A stretch of 64,000 nt of DNA from Sipunculus nudus (taxonomy: Eukaryota; Annelida; Sipuncula; Golfingiida; Sipunculidae), in NCBI GenBank assembly GCA_026874595.1, contig CM049314.1, positions 15,802,729 through 15,866,728 of the forward strand. The letters run 5' to 3'. Below are positions 47,610 to 59,929 of this stretch, one piece after another. The notes beneath the pieces were generated by a model. It worked only from the letters and a program-made list of their open reading frames with translations. It ran no database searches and was not told the origin of the DNA. Positions within the stretch are counted from its first letter, which is position 1. Each line of letters begins with the position of its first letter. Made by a program: the position numbers and the translations under genes.

Positions 47610-49430
47610 CATGATGGATTTGAAACACGTAGACAAACACATGGTACCACTTTTATTATTTATAAAGGTGCACCTGAAAAGTGAGCGACGAGCCATGATG
47701 CGTAGCTGATGGATTGACGTATTTATATGTTATACTGCATACCAACAATAATATCGCTTTCACATTTATTTTAAGTTTTAACTGTTAATCCCGTATTCTT
47801 CGTAACAGGATTCCTCGTGTGATATGAAAACTTGCTCTTAACCGATATAAGAGAATGACCAGGAAAGTCTGGCCGCACTTTGGCATATTATTATAGCATA
47901 ATATATAGAAATACAGATAAACATGTAGAGGAATAATCTGGGAATTAAAAACGCAATTTCTTCATTAGATAAATTGTGTTAGTAGGTTGTGCGAATGTTA
48001 AGCAGCTACGCGAATGAAAATGTAAATGTTTTACTTGCTAAACTGAATAACTTATATCATATGTGAAAGGACCAGTTAGTCATGTTTATGAAAAGTAACA
48101 AACGAACAGTTTAATTAGAATGTGACCTCAATACATTCGTCATTAGACATAAAACGCAAGTGCAGATTCCAAGCTGAGCTTTAACATGTTCTGTGTTTAT
48201 CCCAAAAATATCAGCTATACGACCTCAAACAAAGATTTTAAACATCATCTTGATGGATACAAATGTTGTAAAAGAAACGGAAACGTTCGGGCTCACATTC
48301 AAAGGCTGCAGCCATTTACATGTCGGTGCTAAAAGACTGGCACCTAGCCGCACTCGAGCAACTGTAAACGCGGCCACCAAACGACACATCAGACTGTCTA
48401 ATTCTAACGGCCATATACATTTGTGGCCAAAATTACAACCAGCAAAGAATTAATGGATTTTGCGCAAGCGTCAGTCAACACCAAGTTTCTATCTGTATAG
48501 TGAGGTGGAAACCTTGTTTACTTCCAAACCTGGGAACCCATGCAATAGCTGTCGTCAATTGTGAAATAACAAACTCCTCCATGACAGCAGAAAACTAATC
48601 AGCTACAGTAGAACCTCCGAATAACGGTCACTGACAAAACCGGGCATTTTGCCCGCAATAGAGAGGTGTCTTTCGTGAAGAGATCATCGATTTTGAAACC
48701 TACTTTAGGGATTGTCCATAAATGGCCGTAAATAGGAGGTGCCCATATGTAGAGATTCCCGTAAGGAGAAGTTCCATTGTATATATTGTCTAATGAGAGC
48801 CGGTTCCTAATATAACCGAAACAACCAAGGGTCTTGCATGCCTGCCCTCTGCTCCCTGACTTTTACTATTTACGTTTGTATCATACTTTTCACCCTCCTC
48901 TCCTGGATGTAAGATATCAGTAAGGACCACTCTGTCCCTGTCGCTGGTGCTCCTTTATAAATCAGGTTACGTGGTCTCTAGACCAGTTAACTTGTACCAC
49001 AGTTCGGCCAAGTCCTTTCTCGCTGTCCTTATGGTTATATTTTAGAAGCCTGCCTTGACTATGGTCATGTAAGGCGGGCTATGGACTGTCTACAGAAGGG
49101 TACAAGGTTTCATGGTGGCCCAAAAACGCTCGACATGCACCACACCTGGTATAATACAAATTCAAGTTAACATGTACAAAGAGTTGAACAGGTCGGGTCC
49201 TTATGGGATGTCTGGACCTTGGTATTCTTGTCTGTCTGATGATTAATGTATTGTCACGCATTTAATATATGTACAAATGTCCATAAGTTTAAATATAGAT
49301 AAAAATATTCCCCAAATCTATATCCAAAATATCTCAGTTCGTATTACTCTAACGACAATAGCAGTCAAATGTTAACACGTTATATTATGCCAGAAGTAAA
49401 AGCCCAGTCAGGAGGCATGACCAAGATAAA
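47610..49430. other. intergenic; no gene seen
   Basis: Unique-looking DNA with a degenerate MITE at 48606-48779. No frame was recognised; the frame at 48193-48453 has no family match. Confidence 0.45.
48606..48779. mobile_element. degenerate pogo-like MITE
   Basis: The left end CAGTAGAACCTCCGAATAAC matches, imperfectly, the right end read on the other strand (CAATGGAACTTCTCCTTACG); TA is at both edges. It resembles the three MITEs in the UVRAG introns. Confidence 0.55.
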
Positions 49431-49439
49431 GAAAGGTAA

Positions 49440-49805
49440 CAGAAAATCTAGGCAAGTTTAAGTTACAGAAAATTTAGGCTATTTTATAAGTTACAGAAAA
49501 GTTAGGCTAGTTTAAGTGAAGAAGATCAGGGCTAGTTTTAAGTTACAGAAAATATTGGCTAGTTTAAGCTACAGAAAATCTAGGCAAGTTCAAGTTACAG
49601 AAATTCTAGGCTAGTTTAAGTTACAAAAAACCTGGCATAATATAAGTTACAGAAAATGTAGGTTAGTTTAAGTAAAGAAAATCTAGGTTAGTTCAAGATA
49701 CAGAAGGTCTAGGCTAGTTTAAGTTACAGAAAATATATGCTAGTTTAAGTTAGAGAAAATCTAGGCTAGTTTAAGTTACAGGAAATCAAGGCAAGTTTAA
49801 GTAAA
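49440..49805 (+). repeat. ~26-bp minisatellite (GCTAGTTTAAGTTACAGAAA)
   Basis: About 14 imperfect copies of GCTAGTTTAAGTTACAGAAA + ATCTAG. Confidence 0.9.
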
Positions 49806-50089
49806 AACTGTGTTCTCTTGCGTTGGGAAACGCAGGCTGAATGATTATATACAGAATTTAATCTTTCATTTGATTATTACTAATTATATACTGTTGTAAG
49901 GGTGGATGAGGGTGGCTTTTCTTTGAACAAATGAACCCTCTTCTATCTGCCATTGTGAATAACACTGCACAATGAAATGGCCGTACCTTTGTTGATTATT
50001 TACTTAATGTTTTTCATTCTGACAACAGTTATAAATTATTAATACACATTTTTAAATATGGCCAGTACAGTACATCTATAATCGACATA

Positions 50090-51925
50090 CATGGCTGAAG
50101 AAGTATTAAAGGATAATGTGGAACACGAGGCTATAGTTAATGAAGAATTTTAACAGGATGTTGTGACAGAGGAACTGTGAGAGACGAGTTCATAATTAAA
50201 TAAGAAGTACATGGCTGAAGAAGTATCAAAGGATGTTGTGACAGACGAGGAAATAATTAATGAAGTATAACGGGATGTTGTGACAGAGTAGGTCATAATT
50301 AATGAAGACGTATAACAGGACACTGTGACAGATGAGGCCATATTCAAAGAAGAAATATTACAGGATGTTGTGACAGAGGAGGCCATAATTAACGAAGAAG
50401 TATTACAGGACACTGTGACAGATGAGGCCATATTCAAAGAAGAAATATTACAGGATGTTGTGACAGAGGAGGCCATAATTAACGAAGAAGTATCACAGGA
50501 CACTGTGACAGATGAGGCCATATTCAAAGAAGAAATATTACAGGATGTTGTGACAGAGGAGGCCATAATTAACGAAGAAGTATTACAGGACACTGTGACA
50601 GATGAGGCCATATTCAAAGAAGAAATATTACAGGATGTTGTGACAGACGTGGCCATAATTAATGAAGAAGTATTACAGGACAATGTGACAGACGAGGCCA
50701 TATTCAAAGAAGAAATATTACAGGATGTTGTGACAGAGGAGGCCATAATTAATGAAGAAGTATTACAGGACACTGTGACAGATGAGGCCATATTCAAAGA
50801 AGAAATATTACAGGATGTTGTGACAGAGGAGGCCATAATTAACGAAGAAGTATCACAGGACACTGTGACAGATGAGGCCATATTCAAAGAAGAAATATTA
50901 CAGGATGTTGTGACAGAGGAGGCCATAATTAACGAAGAAGTATTACAGGACACTGTGACAGATGAGGCCATATTCAAAGAAGAAATATTACAGGATGTTG
51001 TGACAGACGAGGCCATAATTAATGAAGAAGTATTACAGGACACTGTGACAGATGAGGCCATATTCAAAGAAGAAATATTACAGGATGTTGTGACAGAGGA
51101 GGCCATAATTAACGAAGAAGTATTACAGGACACTGTGACAGATGAGGCCATATTCAAAGAAGAAATATTACAGGATGTTGTGACAGACGTGGCCATAATT
51201 AATGAAGAAGTATTACAGGACAATGTGACAGACGAGGCCATATTCAAAGAAGAAATATTACAGGATGTTGTGACAGAGGAGGCCATAATTAATGAAGAAG
51301 TATTACAGGACACTGTGACAGATGAGGCCATATTCAAAGAAGAAATATTACAGGATGTTGTGACAGACGAGGCCATAATTAATGAAGGAGTATTACAGGA
51401 CACTGTGACAGACGAGGCCATATTCAAATAAGAAATATTACAGGATGTTGTGATAGAGGAGGCCATATTTAATGAAGAAGTATTACAGGACACTGTGACA
51501 GACGAGGCCATATTCAAAGAAGAAATATTACAGGATGTTGTGACAGACGAGGCCATAATTAATGAAGGAGTATTACAGGACACTGTGACAGACGAGGCCA
51601 TATTCAAATAAGAAATATTACAGGATGTTGTGACAGAGGAGGGCATAATTAATGAAGAAGTATTACAGGACACTGTGACAGACGAGGCCATATTCAAAGA
51701 AGAAATATTACAGGATGTTGTGACAGAGGAGCCCATAATTAATGTAGAAGTATTATAGGACACTGTGACAGACGAGGCCATATTCAAAGAAGAAATATTA
51801 CAGGATGTTGTGACAGACGAGGCCATAATTAATGAAGAAGTATTACAGGACACTGTGACAGACGAGGCTAATTCAAAGAAGAAATATTACAGGATTTTGT
51901 GACAGAGGAGGTCATAATTACGACT
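50090..51925 (+). repeat. 45/90-bp in-frame tandem array
   Basis: The unit is 90 bases made of two related 45-base halves (about 20 full units). In the plus frame a half unit encodes 15 residues such as EEILQDVVTEEAIIN / EEVLQDTVTDEAIFK; the frame is open from 50325 to 51431 (368 codons). In the minus frame the half unit reads SVTTSCNISSLNMAS / SVTVSCNTSSLIMAS, open for 567 codons (51853-50150). Edge units carry plus-frame stops; the minus frame stays open through them. No signal peptide, splice site or family match was found on either strand. Tandem repetition of a stop-free multiple of three explains both frames, so I do not call a gene, but transcription should be checked. Confidence 0.85.
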
Positions 51926-51929
51926 ATTT

Positions 51930-53022
51930 TTATCTTTGGCCTTACCATGCACGAGTAATAAAAATCAACAGGAACAAAATATTATTACTATGGTAATTGG
52001 GGTTAATTTTAGAATGATCCTCCAAATCAGCTTTATTGCCGGAACCTAACCTCTTTATTATATTTTACGAAATAGTAATTTTTGTGCGATAATGAATCTT
52101 AAAACAAGAAATATTCTACGCAATTGTTTAGCCAACGAATGCAGTTTACTCATTGATGAAAAATCTAACTTAGATATATTTATCTATGTATTAGTGATTT
52201 AACAAGCCTTTCAAACATATTTATGTAAAAACATGAAGCGATCTTTTATCAAAATGTTTAAATGAGGACAACCTCCATGTATGGATGTGTTTCTTTCTCT
52301 CTCAAACATATTAAATGCAACCGTTATGTCATATAAATATATAAATATATGAATATATATTTATATATATATATATATATATATATCCCTTTTTTCCCTT
52401 GATATCTCTCAGATACATGGCAGAAAACAGAAAATCATTCCTTTTTCTAAAATATAAACTGAGAGACAAACACGAATCAGAAGTGATTATACGCTTTATC
52501 TCGGTGTCGTAAAGCAGACACTATGAAAACGATAACAAGCCGGGTCCACCGTGTACCGCACAGCCCCATACACAAACAGAGCATGCAAGCAAAGCGTGTT
52601 TCTCCGTCTGTGCTCTGTAGTGTACAGGCCTGTTTTTGTTTCTCCGGATTGTATTGGTATAATCATAATGTCTGCTCTCTTATTTAGACGTTTGTACTGG
52701 GTTAACTAGCAGCAAAATGGCAGATGTGGGTTACACAAAAAACAAGCCAGGCTATCTTTACTGTAATAGGTTTACATTGTGGTTCCGTGCTGCAACTGTA
52801 TAATGTCTTCTGTTTAAAACGATGTTGCCATAAATGTATAAACAGGAATTACAAAAACCCCTAAAAACAGAAGAAACTGAATTTAACAATTGGAATAATG
52901 TTACTACCACAAGAAGAAAACATCACATTTCTAATGCTAAAAAAGTTTTGCACATAGGTTCATTTAAACGCCCATTGCCTTTCGCGACAAAATGCATAAG
53001 AAATCTTGGATTGACCATGTGC

Positions 53023-53069
<47 letters not shown>

Positions 53070-53116
53070 TTATAAAGGATTTATGGTCTTTTACATGTCT
53101 TGAACATCTGTCGTCT

Positions 53117-53175
<59 letters not shown>

Positions 53176-53459
53176 ATTTGACGCTAAACTGAACAAATCA
53201 TTCGTCATAGTTTTTTCATGTGATCATTTAACCCATCCATAATTCGTTAATCATGGTGTATACAAAAACGAGAGACGAACTCAAGAGTGTCATCTTTGAT
53301 TTCCTTCGACGTTCTTATTCATACAACAAATAAAACCGATTAACAAAGTCAACTAAAGGCGAGTAATTTACAGTGTTGTTTGGTTAAATAGTTTCCTTAT
53401 AAATACTACTACGATAAGCATCGAATAATTCTGATTAGTGTAGCAGTATGACTATCCCC

Positions 53460-53490
<31 letters not shown>

Positions 53491-53560
53491 CAGAAATTTT
53501 TTTTTCATATCTCTACAAAAAGTGATTTCTATGTGCGTGTTTTTATCATTAATACGAGTC
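51930..53560. other. AT-rich spacer with microsatellites; no gene seen
   Basis: (AT)n tracts near 52360-52386, 53033-53065 and 53120-53173, and a (CT)n tract at 53458-53491. The 89-codon frame at 52834 runs into the AT tract and is not supported. Confidence 0.6.
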
Positions 53561-53569
53561 TTGCTTTAC

Positions 53570-55170
53570 GGTGCTCGAGTACGTACACCTACTGGCTGCG
53601 GGTCAAACAACCCGAGTACGTACACCTACTGGCTGAGGGTCAAACAACCCGAGTACGTAAACCTACTGGCTGCGGGTCAAATAACCCGAGTACGTACACC
53701 TACTGGCTGAGGGTCAAACAACCCGAGTACGTACACCTACTGGCTGCAGATCAAACAACCCGAGTACGTACACCTACTGGCTGCGGGTCAAAATAACCCG
53801 AGTACGTAAACCTTCTGGCTGCGGGTCAAACAACCCGCGTACGTACACCTACTGGCTGAGGGTCAAACAACCCGAGTACGTAAACCTACTGGCAGCGGAT
53901 CAAACAACCCGAGTACGTACACCTACTGGCTGCGGGTCAAATAACCCGAGTACGTAAACCTACTGGCTGCGGGTCAAACAACCCGCGTACGTACACCTAC
54001 TGGCTGCAAGTCAAACAACTAGAGTACGTATACCTACTGCCTGCGGGTTAAACAACTCTAGTACGTGCACCTACTGGCTGCGGGTCAAACAACCCGAGTA
54101 CGTACACCTACTGGCTGCGGGTCAAACAACCTGAGTACGTACACCTAATGGCTGCGGGTCAAACAACCCGAGTACGTACACCTACTGGCTGCGGGTTAAA
54201 CAACTCGCGTACGTACACCTACTGGCTGCGGGTCAAACAACCCGAGTACGTACACCTACTGGCTGCGGGTCAAACAACCCGAGTACGTTCACCTACTAGC
54301 TGCGGGTCAAACAACCCGAGTACGTACACCTACTGGCTGCGGGTCAAACAACCCGAGTACGTACACCTACTGGCTGCGGGTCAAACAACCCGAGTACGTT
54401 CACCTACTAGCTGCGGGTCAAACAACCCGAGTACGTACACCTACTGGCTGCGGGTCAAACAACCCGTGTACGTACACCTACTGGCTGCAAGTCAAATAAC
54501 TAGAGTACGTACACCTACTGGCTGCAAGTCAAATAACTAGAGTACGTACACCTACTGGCTGCAAGTCAAATAACTAGAGTACGTACACCTACTGGCTGCA
54601 AGTCAAATAACTAGAGTACGTACACCTACTGGCTGCAAGTCAAATAACTAGAGTACGTACACCTACTGGCTGCAAGTCAAATAACTAGAGTACGTACACC
54701 TACTGGCTGCAAGTCAAATAACTAGAGTACGTACACCTACTGGCTGCAAGTCAAATAACTAGAGTACGTACACCTACTGGCTGCATGTCAAATAACTAGA
54801 GTACGTACACCTACTGGCTGCAAGTCAAATAACTAGAGTACGTACACCTACTGGCTGCAAGTCAAATAACTAGAGTACGTACACCTACTGGCTGCAAGTC
54901 AAATAACTAGAGTACGTACACCTACTGGCTGCAAGTCAAATAACTAGAGTACGTACACCTACTGGCTGCAAGTCAAATAACTAGAGTACGTACACCTACT
55001 GGCTGCAAGTCAAATAACTAGAGTACGTACACCTACTGGCTGCATGTCAAATAACTAGAGTACGTACACCTACTGGCTGCAAGTCAAATAACTAGAGTAC
55101 GTACACCTACTGGCCGCGGGTTATACAACTCTAGTACGTGCACCTACTGTCTGCGGGTCTAACAGCATGA
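53570..55170 (+). repeat. 37-bp minisatellite (GAGTACGTACACCTACTGGC)
   Basis: About 43 copies of GAGTACGTACACCTACTGGC + a variable half. The variable half is TGCGGGTCAAACAACCC in 53570-54480 and TGCAAGTCAAATAACTA in 54485-55110, where about 17 copies are almost identical. 37 is not a multiple of three, so the open frames (up to 130 codons) cycle through phases and are not genes. Confidence 0.95.
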
Positions 55171-55179
55171 GGCAGCACT

Positions 55180-57700
55180 TTCAAGGATGAGTCAGGACTG
55201 AAGTGATTAGCAGTGACAGTTAGAAGCTGCTGACCTGATATTTGGCAGTAATTGGAAACCCTTATTGTGTCTCAGAAGAAACAGAAAGGGTTTTCTCCAT
55301 GGAGGACGGCGATAAGACAGACTTTAACACGTCTGTAGATAGAGACAGTTGCCGGTGACGAAATATACGAAGCATATGCTTACAGAGATTAATAGTTTAC
55401 TGAGTCGAACCCCAGCGTCATTATCCCCTCACTGCTCTATGACGCAGTGACAGGGGTCCTAATAATTGCGATAAAACTAGTATTTTGTAGTTTTTTTATG
55501 CCTATTTGAACATGTTTCTGTCAGAAACGTTGTCAGAAATGTAGAAAGGATTTTTTAATCTTTAGACATATCAGTTACACTTTACAGAGTTTTAATAATG
55601 TTTATGAATTATAATTATAACATTTACAACAATAATAATGATATTGCTTATAGCAGAAGTCCATGAATCATTTCTATGGGCATTTCTGTGGTTCAATTTC
55701 TATTGCAGTGAGAAAAGAACAGTATTTTTATATGTTTCCTGAACACTTCAAATGAGGAACCTTGTCACATATTAAATAAAAGAGTGGATTTATCAATGAT
55801 CTGAAAAAACACTCCTCTCTGAGTGGACTTGAACTTGAACAATTCGTGCAGAGGAACTTTGACCGCCAATGTAAAACTGCAGCAGTGAGAAAAGGTACTT
55901 GGATGGAGACATGTAGTGATCTTGTAAATACTCCGTTCATTTACAGGTAAATAAATAAAAACAAGCTAATTCGTGGAATTTATGTCCCTTGCTTCCGCTT
56001 CTTGTTGTCCCTGCTTGTCTTTTGAATATGTTTTAGTTTTATTTTCCCCTGAAGATGTCTCCACATGTCATCGTGGCTGTGTTTTGCTTTTCATTGTCCC
56101 CTGAAGATATCTCCATATGTCATTAGTTTTGTTGTGAATTGGGAACAAAAGGGGAAATTTTTGTTTGTTTTGGAGCTGGTGATAATAAATTTTCAGACAG
56201 ATACTCTTTAACCAATCCCAACCAAGGTATGCATGAGAGCAATCACTGACCCAAATTTGAATGAAATCGGATAATATTTAGGAAAATTATCGCACAGAAA
56301 CGAAAAACCTGACGGACACACAGATAGACAGACAGACAGATGAACCCAAATCAATGTCCCTCGTTCCCCGGAAGAGGAGGACAAAAACAGGAAGGCGAAG
56401 TGTAAAGTCGGATGAGACTGACATCGTCGATGATATCAGACTATAAACCTCCACCTTTACCCTATTATTAGACTATGTAACACTAGTGATATGTGTTAAA
56501 AATTCCTGGTGTGTAAAGTCTGGCTTGCAGCAGAGTTTTAACATACTGTTTTGAACATGTGACTTTATTTCCTTCCAAAGTTTGTGACTTTTTTCGCATG
56601 ACTTTATTTCCTCCCTAAATTTGTGACTTTATTTTCTCTGGCTTTTTTTTCTAAAATCTCATTACAAATACGATGGTGCAGCACATGTTAAATGGTCGGC
56701 TTAGCGTCAGGAACACGAACTTTGAGCGACATTTGTTACCGGGAAGTGGCAAACAATTTGCAGATCTCGATTGTTAATCAGAGCGGCGACTCAAATAAAC
56801 GCCAGATTAAACACCGCGATTACAATGTTACTAATTGTAGTCTTCAATAATTTATGTTTTGTCAGAGTTTTCTCCTGCAAATGGCTGAAATTAAAACAAG
56901 AAACTTATAACTCGAGAAAAAATGGATAGCATTGTTCTCTTACACGTTACTCTATAGAACCCAGCTGACTTTAAACCTTGTATATATGTTGTCTTTCTCC
57001 CTGTTGCATTTGTTCATATAGGATTAAAAGTCAGAGAGATTCCTCATATTCATCTATTATCATTAAGTACCTAAAATGTGTATTTTTATCAAATGTCGAT
57101 CTGCGTCTTCAAAATAAAAGGCCAAGCATCTTGATAAACATAAACAAGTTAAGGTATTTAAGATTAAAACTGTTACCTGTTAACAGAGTGAGATGATTAA
57201 TGTGTGATGGTATTCAGTACACTAGCTTGACAATTAATCAGTGCATGTGCACTCACAATACTTGACTTCACTGGCTGCAAATTTGGCCTGGAAAGGGCTC
57301 AAGTGCTTAGATATTTTGTCTTCAAACAAGCCTCACACGGCAAATACTCTGACTGTACAAACAGATCCAGCCATGCATAAACTATGGGTAACCTTGAGTT
57401 GTTTATACCACTGCCTTGTGCTGTTTTAAACAGTTTGTTCTGCCCTAGACAGTTAATAGATAACAAACACGGCCGACTGATAACATGAAAGGGCACACTG
57501 ATTGTACATAAATAGTATAGATGACAAATACTTAGACTGCTCTTAACATGGCATCCGAAGGCTACTGACGAAATGTATAGAGTTAGGATATGCGGTGTAT
57601 TTATTATGTACATATCACTGGATGTTGATACTGGCATTTTAGATAAAGCTATATATAGTGAATGCAACTGAGCTAAAAGGTATGTAGCGAGGATACAAGA
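55180..57700. other. intergenic; no gene seen
   Basis: Contains a short duplication of CCCCTGAAGATRTCTCCAYATG at ~56047 and ~56098, and a dispersed mollusc-type repeat at 56170-56400 ending in CAGATAGACAGACAGACAGA. Frames at 57241 and 57299 were not recognised. Confidence 0.45.
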
Positions 57701-57724
57701 GTGTAGCTGATGGCACATAGAACG

Positions 57725-59625
57725 GCAGTATAGTTAATGAAATATAAACAGATTATCAGAGTGGGTTTGATGGAGCATAAACGGGATACCAGAGTTGGGT
57801 TGATGGAGCATGAACGGGATACTAGAGTGGGATTGATGGAGCATAAACGGGATACCAAAGTGGGTTTGATGAAGCATAAACAGGATACCAGGGTGGGGTT
57901 GATGGAGCAGAAACGGGATACCAGAGTGGAGTTGATGTTACATAAACATGATACCAGAGGGGAGTTGATGTTTCATTAACAGGATACATGAGTGAAGTTG
58001 AAGGTACATAAAAAGGATACCAGAGTGGAGCTGATGTTTCATAAACAGGGTTAAGAGGGGAGTTAATGTTATATAAACAGGATACCAGAGAGGAGTGGAC
58101 TCCACATAAACAAGATACCACAGTAGAGTTGATATTACATAAAAGGTTACCAGAGTGGAGTTGACGGTACATATAAAAGATACAAGGGTGCAGTTGATGC
58201 TATATAAACAGGATATAAAGGTTGTGTTGATGTTACATAAACATGATACCAGAGTGGAGATGATGGTACATACACAGGATACCAATGTAGGGTTGATGTT
58301 ACATAAACGGGATACCAGAGTGGAGTTGATATTACATAAAAGGATACCAGAGTGGAGTTGACGGTACATATACAAGATACAAGGGTGGAGTTGATGCTAT
58401 ATAAACAGGATATAAAGGTTGTGTTGATGTTACATAAACATGATACCAGAGTGGAGCTGAGGGTACATAAACAGGATACCAATGTGGAGTTGATGTTCCA
58501 TAAACATGATACCAGAGTGGAGTTGATATTACATAAACAGGATACCAGAGTGGAGTTGACGGCACATATACAAGATACAAGGCTGGGATGATGCTATATA
58601 AACAGGATATAAAGATTGAGTTGATCTTACATAAAAGGATACCAGAGTGGAGTTGACGGTACATATACAAGATACAAGGGTGGAGTTGATGCTATATAAA
58701 CAGGATATAAAGGTTGTGTTGATGTTACATAAACATGATACCAGAGTGGAGCTGAGGGTACATAAACAGGATACCAATGTTGAGTTGATGTTCCATAAAC
58801 ATGATACCAGAGTGGAGTTGATATTACATAAACAGGATACCAGAGTGGAGTTGACGGCACAAATACAATATACAAGGCTGGGATGATGCTATATAAACAG
58901 GATATAAAGATTGAGTTGATCTTATATAAACAGGATACCAGAGTGGAGTTGATATTACATAAACAGGATACCAGAGTGGAGTAGACGATACAAATACAAG
59001 ATACAAGGCTGGAGTTGTTGCTACATAAATAGGATATAAAGGTTGAGTTGATGTAACCTAAACATGATACCAGAGTGGAGTTGATGGTACAAAAACATGA
59101 TACCAGAATGGAGTTGTCTGTACATAATCAGGATACGAGAGTTGATCTGACGGTACATAAACAGGATACCAGAGTGGAGTTGACGGTACATAAACAGGAT
59201 ACCAGAGAGGAGTAGATGCTACATAAATTTGATACCGGGGTGGTGTTGTTTGTACATATACATGATACCAGAATGGAGTTGTCTGTACATAATCAGGATA
59301 CGAGAGTTGAGCTGACGGTACATAAACAGGATACCAAAGTTGAGTTGACGGTACGTAAACAGGTTACAAGGGTGGAGTTGATGGTACATAAACAGGATAT
59401 TACGGTGATGCTGAAGTTTTATTAACAGGGAACAAGAACTGAGTGGTGTTTCATTAACAGGATACCAGACTGGAGTTGATGGTACATAAACAGAATACCA
59501 GAGGACAGTTGATGTTACATGAACTGGATACCAGAGTGGGGTTGAAGGAGCTTAAACAGGATACCAGAGTGGGATTGATGAAGCATAAACGGGATGGCAG
59601 AGTGGAGTTGATGCTACATAAACAG
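57725..59625 (+). repeat. 33-bp minisatellite (GATACCAGAGTGGAGTTGAT) with ~295-bp higher-order copies
   Basis: About 57 copies of GATACCAGAGTGGAGTTGAT + GTTACATAAACAG. Since 33 is a multiple of three, plus frames read 11-residue repeats like DTRVELMLHKQ and minus frames YPVYVTSTPLW. A block starting at 58341 is repeated from 58636, a higher-order period of 295 bases. Frames break often; no gene is supported. Confidence 0.93.
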
Positions 59626-59929
59626 CTTTGCATTGATCAATAAAATTTTAAACAATGTGCCGTAGCTCTGTCTGAAAGCAAGCTGAAGTAAAAAAAAAAA
59701 CCTTAGTTGCGTCAGACTGTGAACGACGAACTAAGATGTTCGCTAAGGATAAAGTGTCTGGCAGTCAGTTAAGCTATCAAACTTAGGCATATTTATTTAA
59801 AAATTGTATAATATTATACAAAGATCAATTATCTTTTGGCGGACACGGTTCGCCTTTGGCAGATCTCGGTCATAGCAAATGAAGATATATGGTTATGAAA
59901 ATGCTACACCAAAATAACAATACTTCATT

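Noticed and set aside
48960-49260. Possible LINE fragment
   Set aside because: Translated frames showed no stable block of a reverse transcriptase or endonuclease.
50150-51853. 567-codon minus-strand frame and 368-codon plus-strand frame called as genes
   Set aside because: Both come from a 45/90-base stop-free tandem unit; no signal peptide, splice site or family match. Kept as a repeat with a finding.
53522-54540. Frames of 62-130 codons reading TYWLRVKQPEYVHLLAAGQ-type repeats
   Set aside because: A 37-base unit cycles through all frames; not coding.
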